Source: Emmonsiellopsis sp. PD_33 (taxonomy: Eukaryota; Ascomycota; Eurotiomycetes; Onygenales; Ajellomycetaceae). Taken from it: 61,893 nucleotides of DNA. Both the position numbers and the translations under genes were made by a program. The notes under the pieces were generated by a model, which was not told where the DNA came from, made no database searches, and saw only the letters and a program-made list of their open reading frames with translations. Below are positions 24,331 through 35,421 of the stretch, piece after piece (within the stretch, counting starts at the first letter, position 1; each line of letters starts with the position of its first letter). Location: positions 1 through 61,893 of the forward strand of contig JANTQF010000205.1 of the NCBI GenBank assembly GCA_032988165.1. The letters run 5' to 3'.

Positions 24331-25790
24331 ACTTAAATTTATAAAGTTATGAGATGAAATTGAGGATATAGATGAACACTAAACAATTAGAGCATTAGAA
24401 AAGATAATAGTGAGGGAGGGTAGGAGAGAAAGAGAGAGAGAGATCTGATAAGATTAGAGAGAAGAAGGTAAAAAGGAGACTTATATAAAAAAAAAGAGAA
24501 AGAAAAAATGAGTGGGTTGGAGGGGTTTATGTTGTACATTCACCTTAATATGTTAAGTAATAATATAAGTAACACTTGGACAGTGAATGACTAAAATAGA
24601 AGAGCAAAAAAGATAAAAGACATGTATGACTGCAAGAGCTAGTACTATATAATAATCAAGACAAGGAGATAGAAGAATAAGAGGGGGAAAAATAAAGAAT
24701 AAGAGGAGAAGGTAATAAGAGATCAAAAAATTAATCATGTCAAAAAGCTTGTTATGTCAGTTGAGGTGAATTGATATCTATGAAGCTATATACCTTGAGG
24801 GTGTTTTTTTCTATAAGGGTTCATATTGATTGAATATTTCCACATGAGAATACTAATTGACTAAAGATAGCTAGTAAGGAAGGAGACACCAAAAGCTTAC
24901 AACTCTCTGGATGAGGGGATAAGATAAATGGAAGTAAGATGATTTTCATTCTGAATGGATAAACTTCTTTACTTTTTTCTAGTTGATAGGAGAAGTCAGA
25001 TTGAAGATGAGGTTTTTCTTCTTCTTCTTTACTCTCTTTCAGTTAATATTTATTCACTTTTGATGTGTTCACTGCTAATTTTATCTCTCTATTTATTGCT
25101 TCTTTAGTTTACTTGATGACTTTATCATCTCTTTCACACATTGTAGTGGAAGTGTGAGGAAGAAAAGTAGACTATCTCTTAACTAGCTAAGATATGTGTG
25201 ATTCTCATGTTTTCAGAATCTGGATACTCTAGGTTAGTTTGTATTGATTGAAGAAGTAAAGAGGGAGAAGGGGGGGAGAGTTGCCATCCTGCATTAATAT
25301 AATTAAAGACACCTCAGTTTATTTTGTGATGTATATGTTTTTGATTGTTTTCTCATCTCTTACTAATATCTTTCATTGTTTGTGTGGATTCTATTTACAT
25401 TTAAATGATGGTTTTTTTTTTATTGTTGAGTCTTAATTATCCTTAATCTAGAATGCTACTACAAACAGGAAAAGGCAAACAAAGGAGGTAGTGCCAGTAT
25501 AGTGGGTTAAGGGTATATATGCATGCAGAATATATAGATACCTGGACACAGCAATGATGCATTACATTTAGTTATGAAAGTAATAATGGGACAAAGCATA
25601 GAAGATTTAATGAGATGATCAAATCATAAAAAAGAAAGAAAGAAAGGAAAGAAAAGAGACCTAATAATATTAATAATACTCATTAGAAACATAAGAGATT
25701 TTGTAACAAATAGGTGAGTAGAGAGTGAGCTTGTAGATTAGGACATCACTACTCAATACTCATTTTTAACATAAGGTAGGATATTTTCAT
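24331..25790. other. AT-rich spacer between two minus-strand relics
   Basis: There are simple purine runs at about 24420-24450 (AGAGAGAG) and 24485-24510. I see no convincing gene. Short minus-strand open stretches rich in Leu, Phe and Ile reflect composition. Confidence 0.4.
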
Positions 25791-25799
25791 GGGTAATAT

Positions 25800-27128
25800 C
25801 ATAGCATATTGCTAACTTGTACAATAATCACCTTTATAAATGCTTAAGAAAAGTATGGATTGCTGACTGGAAATATGAGTTATATACTACATCTTATATT
25901 AAATGTGTCAGAAATAATATTTAGCTATCTAGAATCATAGTAATGATATCTACTTCATACTCATCATGAAGAAAATGCAAGATAGCTTTAGTATATTAAT
26001 GGAAATCATTCAACACTTCATGGGGAGTTTAGTGTAAGCTTAGGAGATGGATAGCAACACTTTGAGCCATGATGTTTAGAGCCTCAAGAGATTCAAAGTT
26101 TATCCCAATCAAGGAATTAGATTGAGTTGTAAATGTGATGTACAACCACCCTGACAGGATATATATAACTTAGCTTGAATTAATGTGAGCAATGAATCCA
26201 TCACTCAGTTCACTCAAGATCTTGATTAGACAGCTGAATTTGCCTGAATACAAAATAAACACTTTAAGGTTTTCATCTGTAGGTGGATATAAAAACTATA
26301 TCCATTCAGAATGATCTATGAATTGAGACAAACCATGTTGATTTTGGTCTGTTTTATTTTTTTTTTAATTAGCCAATGCATAATAATAATGGAGGGTCTC
26401 TACAAATCAATATGAATATTAATAAAGCTTCCTGCAGGTACAAAATTGGCTAATAGCTGAATCCCTTCATTCTGGACAATACAAAGCTTGTCTCTGAGTG
26501 CTCAGGGTGGTTGTAGGTGGCAGAATCAGACAGGAAGAGAAATATTCATTAAGAAAGATTTAGGTGAAGAGTTAGAGTCATAAAGAGGTATACCTACTTG
26601 ATACAAGGTATTACTGATATTGATGTCCCTATCTTCTTTGCTCTTAATAGACTTACTATCTTGCAAGACATGTTCAAGTGGCAAGCTCACTATACTAGAA
26701 TATATAGCATGAAATATATCCAGTGGAGGGAATTCTTTATTCCAGACTTCAGAGGGTGAGAGTAAAGTTGGTCTCTATCAGGATAATTGTGATTCATCAG
26801 GAATAAGTAAGTTGAGGTTGCTGAGTATGCATTTAGGGAATTTATATTATATTTAAAAGCTAGAGATCTCTTGAAAAATAGTAGGGAGCTCTGATGGTTG
26901 TGAATTACTATCTGAAGCTCAACTTATATTAGTTAATGTAGAGGAGGAATAGGGAAGAGAGAAAAGCACAGTAATTATCTGGTATATCAGATATTTGAGC
27001 TGTTGATACATTTATCTTGTGTTAGCAAGATTAAATATGATAATAAATATTTTTTACATCTTTAAGCTTTAAATAAACTGGATAACATTTTCTATGGCCC
27101 TTGGTGCACTGGTGGTCTTAAGGGACAT
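25800..27128 (-). pseudogene. JmjC-like (cupin) protein relic
   Basis: From a plausible ATG at 27128 (MSLKTTSAPRAIENVIQF) the minus strand reads on to about 25.8 kb. The core resembles fungal JmjC-type 2-oxoglutarate/Fe(II) proteins. ANFVPAGSFINIHIDL carries the metal-binding HxD (26406-26414). Then follow FLYPPTDENLKVF, DGFIAHI, and ILSGWLYITFTTQSNSLIGI, where relatives have GWLH; the second iron-binding His is Tyr here, a CAT-to-TAT change. The tail ITFTTQSNSLIGINFESLEAL is typical. The two halves are in different frames, with the switch at an A-run near 26355, so there is one frameshift or a lost intron. Active relatives demethylate or hydroxylate proteins. Another Fe-dependent cupin is possible. 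Confidence 0.6.
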
Positions 27129-27558
27129 TTTTGTTGTAGGTTGAATAAGTAATGACTCTTGATCTCTCTGAATATTGATGTTTAATATAATTAGAATAAT
27201 TCTTTACTCAAATCTGTTTCCAATAAAGAGGACATTTCTGTATCAGGGGGCTCATTGAAAAAAGGGGTGATTTGGAGATGATAAGAATATAGTGAAGAGG
27301 AGAGTCAAGAAGATAGCAAAGGAGATAGAGATAAAATAAAAGAATAAAGAGGTTGGTAGGAAGACAGCAGGGGGATGGCAAGAAGATAAGGCAGACATGG
27401 CACAGATATAATGAGGAGAACTACTTTATTTTATAAGTGTAATACAGCAATTAGACAGTTTAGATGGTTGCACACACTACTTGAATGCAAGGCTATAAGC
27501 TTTCCACTATATTATAACAGAGTTTTATGTGGGATTTGTGCTATGTTAGAATTTAAGG
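27129..27558. other. Spacer before the second hAT element
   Basis: Purine-rich sequence (27280-27420) and then AT-rich sequence up to the target duplication. No gene or RNA is seen. Confidence 0.45.
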
Positions 27559-27588
27559 GGGGTGGATAGACTGGCTACTGGGACCATG
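27559..27588 (+). repeat. hAT 2 left target duplication and TIR
   Basis: GGGGTGGA (27559-27566), then TIR TAGACTGGCT-A-CTGGGACCATG (27567-27588). GGGACCA motifs recur inside at about 27798 and, inverted, near 27831. Confidence 0.9.
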
Positions 27589-27914
27589 AATTTTCATGCA
27601 TGTTTAGTTTGGTTTGGTTTGATTTCAGTCCTATATGTGGAATAAAATATGACCCCAAGAATTTAGAATATATTTAATGACTTAATTATAAATTATATGT
27701 AGGTAAATAGACTAAATGAGTAGGTTTGAAGCATGAAAAATGACCTCTTTTAAGAAATAAAGCATGTAAAATGACTAAGAGAAGTGTGATAAAAATGGGA
27801 CCAGATATGACCAGAATTTCAGTACTAATTTGGTCCTAGAATGATTATGTAATAAGGTAACAATATTTAGTAACACTCATGAGTAAAGAAGACTCAAATT
27901 ATTAATATTAACTT

Positions 27915-30110
27915 ACAAGTATATCCTCCTTCTTGATTATAGTCTCCTTGTGGGAACTATCTATAATCTCCTTCTCTCTATCATGCTTCATAATCATCAT
28001 CTTCTTGATTGTATCCTCATGTAATTGACTTCAACAGTAGTAGTATATATCATGGCTTGAATTGAATTTTCATTTCATTCCCACATCAGCCAGGGGTATT
28101 ACCAGAACATCTCAAGCCATTTTTGCAACTATAGGGTAGGTATGTGCAATCACAGCCTACACCTTAAGGATTCTCTTATCCTTAATGATGGTCATACTAT
28201 CATGAAGGTAGCAATCAAACTTAGTTGTGCAAGATGCTAGTCTAGTCTTTTTTTAACTGGCAATTAATGTATTAAGATCCTGTGCATACCTAGGGATTAG
28301 TATAACTATACTTATTTGCCTGATTTAGTATTACTAAAAAGTGTTACCTACCTGGAAATTATCATCTACCATATCCACATTGTCAAGGGGTTTGACATCC
28401 AGAGGTTCATACTGGTGATAGTGCTTATTGTAGAATGACTTGGTAATATCAATGTATACCTAATGCTCTTCCTTTATCCAGTCTTCATTAGAGTATGCAT
28501 TTAATTGGAGAGATGAATTCAGTACAGCTACAACAGCATAAAAATCTGCAAATCACTGATCTATCTTACTGTAATAAATGGAGAGCTTTGCCTTTACTGC
28601 CTTAATAGCCCTATATATAGCTTGATCCCATCCAGTAGCATCATAACTCTTTGCCAACTGAGTATCAAGGTAGTTAAATAGATAATTATACACCTACCAT
28701 GTCTGGGCCAACATAGGTGTCTGTGTCCACAAAACTGCCTTAATCATTATATAGAAGGAATAGAGTAAACTAATGATATATCATAACTGGATCCATTCTG
28801 ATTCTAAAAGCTTTAAGGATTGAATCTTTTCTCTTCTAGAGTCATCCACCCAGTGATCAATTGAATTCTGAAGTCAAAGTGCTCAAACTACTATTTCATA
28901 TGTTAAACTCCATTGGGTCTTAACATCCTATATCATCTTAAGGGGTGTAGTCAAGGTAGGGGTTATTATATGTTGAATCTCAAAGAATTGTTGCTCCTGT
29001 TTTGATGAGGTACTAATTGCAATGACAATATAGTAAATCTAATATACATTATGATTAGCATTTATTCTCTTTAAATAGAGTAGGAGTATGACTAAATATC
29101 ATTACCTTATAAAGTATCAAAAAGAATGTAACATTCTCATTCATATAAATATTCCTCTCATTAAATGAGCTAACTATCATGTCATGTTTTATCTCAATGC
29201 AAAGTTCACTGACCAGTGCCTGCACTACCAGTTGAATAATATGAGCAATGCATGGGATATAGCCCTGATTCCCATCCTATTAATATCCAACTAATCTCTC
29301 CTTCAAGCTTTGTATCATTATTGAATTGTTTTTCACATTATCAGTAGTAATAGCAAGTAAATTTAATGAAATATCTCAGTAGTCATTTCAAATAACATTA
29401 TGCAGAATTTCTACCAGGTAATCCCCAGTATGACTTCAGATTAAGGCCTCAAAACCAATTAGTTGCTCCTTGTACTCTCATTGATTATTAATGAAGTAGT
29501 AGATAACCCCTAGAAATGCCAGGTTATTTATACTTATTCATGTATTTACAGCTAGGGATATTTTTCTCTGCTGCTTCAGCTCCAGGCCTAGATCTTCCAT
29601 GTCCTTAGTATAGTGTTGATTGAGGTTGTCTCACAGACTTGTTTAATGGGGGATTTCTGTTGGAGGTTTTAGCATCTACAGTAGGACTCAGAATTTGATG
29701 TTTTCAATCAATCAGAGTGGAAGGTTCAGGGAGATACAGGTACAGAGTATTTATTCATGAAAGGCCTCAAATGTGCAGGGTGAAAGGTCTGTAGCAATAG
29801 ACTTCAATTATGATTATTTCTTTATCATTTTCTAAAGGAATCATCTCATTAGCATTACCCAAAAGTGTTACCTAGGAGAGGGATAATATAGATCTCATCA
29901 GTCCTTCTAGAATATTGTTATTCCTTGATTTTTGATTCCAGCTGCATCTAACTGACTTAAGGTGTCAGGTAATCTCATTAGGACCATGTTTACTCTATGA
30001 TGAATGAGTCTGAATGACATCACAATACTTATAATAAAGAAATAGCTGTTCAGTTTCTTTCTCAGCTATTTATTGAAAGGAATCCCATTGATCTGAGCAT
30101 TATCAATGGG
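27915..30110 (-). pseudogene. hAT-family transposase relic (element 2)
   Basis: The minus-strand reading shows a BED-like finger near 29,990-30,050 (YYKYCDVIQTHSS then HGPNEIT and HLKS). A core at 28,480-28,690 reads YNYLFNYLDTQLAKSYDATG and WDQAIYRAIKAVKAKLSIYY, followed by VAVLNSSLQLNAYS, which corresponds to the hAT segment LDPRxKL. The C-terminal dimerisation block at about 28,035-28,095 reads VGME-stop-KFNSSHDIYYYC, where relatives have GVERLFN.ARDICHYRR. A charged tail (KKMMIMKHDREKEIIDSSHK) ends at about 27915. Several stops interrupt it, consistent with C-to-T decay. It shares architecture with the transposase of element 1 but is clearly a different lineage. It would have acted on the 22-bp TIRs of this element. 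Confidence 0.85.
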
Positions 30111-30499
30111 AAGGTTTCCAGAGCTTTCACTTTGTTGAATTGGATATATAGTAATTTATGGTAAACTATCAGGACTGAAATAGTAGGGCATATGTATCTT
30201 CATAGATAATATATCTCTTCCCCTTAATAGTACATCAGCAATTTATTTCTGAGCTAGGGACTAGCTAGGAGCAGCTTAGCAGCTTTAGTAAGACTTAGTA
30301 GCTTAGCTCATCTCTCTGATCTGCATATTGACCTCATGGTCTGTGCAAGCTAGAGGCTAGGCATTTTCACAAACTTCACACATCTCCAGAATATTATGAA
30401 TTATGCCTAGTATGTATCAGCTGTCATTTTCAAATCTTATAATATATCTACATGTTCTATAATTCATAACATAGTATGCTATTCAAGATTAACTGTCTT

Positions 30500-32150
30500 C
30501 ATCAAATACATCCTCCAATTGACATAATTTCCTTGATTGACACATTATCCTTCATTGATATACTATCCTCCATTGACACATCATCTTCAGTTTACACACT
30601 GTCCTTGATTGACACACTTTCCTCAATTAGCACACTGTCCTGGATTAGTACACTTTCCTCAATTAGCACAACATCCTCAATTAACACTCTCTCCTCAATT
30701 AACACACTGTCCTTAGCTTAAGCTAAGGATAGTTAATACTGCATTGCCACACTCTTCTCAGCTTAAGCTGAGAACAGTAAACCCATGGCTATATTAACAT
30801 GATTAACATTTACAACCTGCAAATATAATAACTACTACTACTTAATATCCTCAAGATCTTCAATTAAATTAACAAAAGCACTTTCAATAAATTGTGCCTC
30901 CTCCTCCTCAACTATTACCTCCCTTCCTGCTATTTTCATCACTTTCTTTTATAAGATCTCTGTAACTTTCATCTTCCACAACTCCCTCTATTTACACCAT
31001 GTATTGTACATTCATTTGTATACCCCTGCACCACATGTTAGCACCAATTAATATTATATCCAGCAAATGATATCTTACACTCACTCTGAAAAGCCTCCAC
31101 CTTGGATATCTTATGCATCCCTGTCCCTTCATACTCTATTATCACATGGTATATCCCACCTGCCACCACCACCACTACTCCAGCTGGAATTGAATTAAAC
31201 CACTTTGCCATCAGAGTGTTAACACTCAGCCCAAATGCTCTCCAGCTAAAGAAATACTTGACTATACCTCATACAATAACATCAGACAGAAAATAACTCT
31301 TTGCATTCTGTATGCCATCAAGTTAGTTCAAGCATTCATGACCTCAGGCTCTACTAGTATGATACATACCTTTTCTTCCCCAGATACCACTGTAAAGTTA
31401 TCATCCCTTAATAACTGTGTAATCTGTCTCCTTAGATTACTCAGTTCAGTAAAGTAGTATGCATCTATTACCTCCCAAAATTTAGCATTGAAATGGTCCC
31501 ATCAGGTATCTATATCATCAACAATCTGTTGCATGTTAGATAGCCTTCCATCTATATTAGGAAACTCCAATTTGGGGTATTATATACATACCTCCCTTGT
31601 CTCTTCTAGTGATGAGATCTTAGGTACACTATCCTCATTATCAAGCTCTGACCCAAACTCACTTTTATTCTGATTATCATAATTCCTAGTAAATAGTCAA
31701 GCACTCATGATGAGATGATTCATATGGTTCTTACTAACTATTAATGGCCATGATGTTAGACACACATTAACCTTGTGTTCCCAGTTAACCCCAGTGAATA
31801 GCTACATAGCCAAGAGGTTCTTTACCATATTTAAAATCCTTCTGTTTGTTACTGAACAATCTGCCTTACTCCATCTTGTGATCTCCATTCACCCTAAGTC
31901 CCAGACAACATTACTACTCATAACTTCATAGTATGGCTCTGAAGCTAGATCAAGATCTGATCTATCCTCACTTTTCAAATCATTAATTTCATTCTCAGAG
32001 GTACCTAGGGTTAGAGCACCATCAGTTCTGCACCTCTTTCAATCTCTCTCCACAGTTGAGTTAAAATCATCATTGAAAAGATCCTACTCAGCAGTTTCTA
32101 GTAGTTAGTATTTATTGCATAGCCAAGAAAGATAGAAAAATGAATCATAC
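30500..32150 (-). pseudogene. Unrecognised gene relic with acidic hexapeptide repeats
   Basis: Minus-strand translation from about 32.1 kb gives SNVVWDLG, then MEITRWSKADCSVTNRRIL, NMVKNLLAM, NKSEFGSELDNEDSVPKISS, DHFNAKFWEVIDAYYF, FTELSNLRRQITQLLRDDNF and, in another frame, WFNSIPAGVVVVVAGGIYHV. The downstream part runs into an 18-bp tandem repeat that reads as hexapeptides such as SVLIEE, VVLIEE and SVSIKD. I recognise no domain with confidence. A faint resemblance to the short C-terminal domain seen in some fungal DUF6532 proteins is not strong enough to call. Frames change at least once, so introns or indels are present. Confidence 0.35.
30518..30715 (-). repeat. 18-bp minisatellite, 11 copies
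   Basis: ATTGACACATTATCCTTC-like units start every 18 bp at 518, 536, 554, 572, 590, 608, 626, 644, 662, 680 and 698 (plus 30,000). On the minus strand this encodes an acidic, hydrophobic hexapeptide repeat of the type S-V-(L/S)-I-(E/K)-(E/D). It ends exactly against the perfect palindrome CCTTAGCTTAAGCTAAGG (30711-30728). Confidence 0.9.
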
Positions 32151-35050
32151 TTACTACATCATTGTAACAGATCTATCATTTCAACTCATAAAACCCCTCT
32201 ACATCAACCTCAGTATCATAGCTCTTATAACTTTCAAAGCTCTGCACCAAACAATTTTGTTGATGGTTAATGAACTCAGACATCTGCAGGCAGAAAGCTA
32301 CTGTTACTCACTATTAGTTGTGATGCTCATGGATGTCTCACTGATGGTTCCTAAACACTCAAATGTCAATAGGAACTAATATAGTATTAGAAGGATATAT
32401 TGAAATAATCAACCTGAACCTCTAACAGACCTGAGTTAATGATATCACTTTGAGAACCAATTTATTAGCTAGGCTAAGAGGGAGAAGATACTGACATCCT
32501 CTGAACAGGCTGTAAATTATGTTTCTGACCAATTTGTTCATCAGGCTGCTGAGATCCATCTCACTGACTCAGACTTGCACTAGAAGGCCCTAGTAATGAT
32601 AATGCCAATTAACCCCCTATAATATTTTGATTACAATTAGTCTCTTCACAAGGGGGTAAAGATACTGCCATTCTCCAATCAGCTTGGAAACCATTCCTCC
32701 AGGCACCAGCTGCATTTACTCCAGAGTGTTTTCAGTGTCATGGAGCCATTTTACTCTTGTTTGGGACCTATTATCTTGCATTTAGTATGTTGTGGCAGAC
32801 AGTTCTCAGCTTAAGTCAGAGCTAATGCAGTGATGCCCAGGTAAATAATACTCAGCTTAAGCTCAGCTCTAGCTTAAGCTAAGAACTGTACAGAACATGA
32901 GGGTGTAGTTGAGACTCATATAAGACTAGATGATGCAACCATGGAATAAGAATTTATTATAGTAAGTGCCTGTTATATTTCAGTTAGTAAATTTCAAGCA
33001 TAGAGTCCTCAGCTTAAGTTAGGACTGGGCTTAAGCTAAGCACTGTACACAGAGCTGAGCAAGAAGTTCATACTCACTGGCACCTAAGATTCTTGCATGA
33101 TGTTGATGTTCAGTTGAGTGTAACAGTAAGTATGGAAGAAGAATTTAGGTGTGAGAAGTGCTGATAAACTTTACCTGCAGAGTAAAGTTCACATTCAAGT
33201 AAGTAAGAAGATAAATAAAGAATTACACATAACATCTCATCTACTAATCAGCAGTAGACAGGAATACCCCTTTTCATTAGCATATCCAAATTAGCTTTCT
33301 TCAACTGGCAACTATCAACAATAAATTGCAGTATACATACCCAAAAACCCAGCTTCAAGATGATTTATTCCACCTTGCCAGTAACATAGAATTTATATCA
33401 TTTCTAGCCATGGACATCCATCTCTTTCATTACTATTTGAAAAGAATATTCACTACATATCTGCACCAGATCAAACTGATCAAAGCCCAGATACTATATT
33501 TTGTACTGATTGTGGGTTATTAAAAGCTCCCTTTCAATAAGTTCACAGAGAAGGCTTAACAGTACACAGTCCAAATCATTTTCTTTCCAAGTCTTCTTAC
33601 TATCTATATCTAGTATTAAATTATCCACTAGACACATTACTGTCAAATCTATTTCAAGATTATATATCATTACCTGCCAGGCATATTGTCTTGTTGGAAC
33701 TCTCTCCTTTAAGTCCTCCTCTTATCTTTGAAGGTTGATAATGCTATCCCAATCCTCTGATTAGCTATCCACTAATATACAATCATTACTTTCATTAATA
33801 GTCACAGTGCTGTCAAGTAACCTCTCATTCCTCTATGACTCACATCATCTCTAGTTGTTCTTACATCATCAGGCTATAACATCCAGGCAATTATCTCTGG
33901 CCACTAATGAGATATTTTGGAATATTCAAGAGTAACTCTCATACACATACTTGAACACCAGCAGCAGTTTCCCCTTGCTTTACTTTCTTCATAAATTCAA
34001 ACCCAGAAGCCCATACCTTGCCATCCCCCTCTTCAATGACACATATATATCATGATATGCTGCACTATCAACCTTTAAGAATGCCTTAATCTTGGGCACT
34101 ATTTACTCACATAGTATGCCCTGTGACATCATACTATTCAATCATATAATGAGGATGAGATAGATGCTTGACTTATATGCATCTGCAAAAAACAGCAGTA
34201 ACATTTGAAGGTACAATGAATATTAAATTATGTTAGCAGCAAACATATGACAGCAATGTATCTGCAGACCCTCTGAGTCCTACCCTACCTCTTATTATCT
34301 ACTTTTAAACTCATTCATTTTCACTGGGACTTATAATTACAGCACATCACATAATTAATGATGTTTTCCATAGATAACAGCTCTCCTTGACTTGACAGTC
34401 CTGATGTGTCTGGGTTGAAGGAATATTGATCTCACTATATGCAGCATGGGAACTTAAATCACATCTCTCAGCTTAAGTCAGGCTGCCCTGTCAGTGGAGG
34501 GTTGATACTACTACTATCAAATAAAATATAAAATTCATGCTGCACTCAGCTGGATTCAAACCCTGAACTGTTATATTCTGTGTAGTAAAAAGTTATCTTC
34601 CTTCTCAGTGTAACCAATTTAACACTGACAAGGACAACAATGTTAGTATGATCTTAAAGTATGTTTTTATAGCTAGCTCTTGTAACTTTATTCAAGTTGC
34701 CATCTGCCAGTGAGTATTGTGCAAACTGGTTGATGTGGCATTACTATGATAGTAGTAAATATCAGCTACCAGTAGGGGGTATAAATTATATATATATTTT
34801 ATCACACCTATAATCAAGCACATCACCACACCACAGCCACATAATCCTGCTACCAAAACCTGTGTATTTAGCATGCATTAGCTTTTCAATAGAACTCATG
34901 ACATATTTCACAATGGGATCACATTGTATTATCAAGATTTAATGTGTTTTGATTGAAAAATAAGCTATCTGAATAAGTAATGCTAAACAGTGATAAATGT
35001 ATAGATACTTGCATAATCAACCTATTAGAATCATTCTCATAGATTTATTA
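32151..35050. other. Element-2 region with no confident gene
   Basis: I see only short, shifting protein-like stretches on both strands. There are several palindrome-family members (32803, 32851, 32870, 33007, 33029, 34465). At 34552-34562 the minus strand carries GGTTTGAATCC, a good deaminated match to a tRNA B-box, but I find no convincing A-box, so no RNA gene is called. Confidence 0.4.
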
Positions 35051-35159
35051 ACCCCAGTAGCTAACTGATCTATACAAACATGAAAGTCATATGATCCAAC
35101 TACCCCTTAAGATGATAACCTAGGTTCAAACCCAAGCACACAGCTACTTATTTTTTTTT
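35051..35159 (+). other. tRNA-like sequence with A-box, B-box and T-run
   Basis: TAGCTAACTGA (35058-35068) fits an A-box and GGTTCAAACCC (35123-35133) fits a B-box perfectly. A run of nine T ends at about 35159, like a Pol III terminator. GTAGCT near the start could pair with AGCTAC near 35143-35148. Spacing is somewhat long and the acceptor stem is not convincing, so this is more likely a tRNA-derived SINE or pseudogene than a working tRNA. Confidence 0.45.
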
Positions 35160-35204
35160 ACTGACCTGCCTAAATAAATACCAGTGTATATTATAACTCA
35201 AATA

Positions 35205-35410
35205 ATAGCACATTCCTCAGCTTAAGCTAACAGACAGGAAAGAAACACATTCCTCAGCTTAAGCTAGTAGGACACTTGAATAATACTTTGGCCTGCATGC
35301 CAGTTGAGAGGAGCACATTCCTCAGCTTAAGCCAGGCCACCCTGCTCAGCTTAAGCTGAGGAATGTGTTCCTTTCCTGCCTGCCAGCTTAAGCTAAGAAA
35401 TGTGCTCCTC
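35205..35410. repeat. Cluster of five palindrome-2 sites with extended arms
   Basis: CACATTCCTCAGCTTAAGCT-type modules recur at about 35209, 35246 and 35313. They recur inverted at 35345-35370 (CAGCTTAAGCTGAGGAATGT) and, weaker, at 35385-35405. The full symmetric unit is therefore about 30 bp (CACATTC on one side, GAATGTG on the other). The same GAGGAATGTAG extension follows the sites at 43407 and 43593. This is the densest cluster in the window and lies at the 3' edge of the Plavaka-type gene. Confidence 0.8.
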
Positions 35411-35421
35411 ATAACTCCTTA

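Noticed and set aside
31102..31296. DUF6532-type domain in the minus-strand gene at 30.5-32.1 kb
   Set aside because: Only a short stretch (FNSIPAGVVVVVAGGIYHVI) resembles it; too weak to name.
34535..34640. tRNA gene on the minus strand
   Set aside because: Only the B-box-like GGTTTGAATCC is convincing; A-box and acceptor pairing are lacking.
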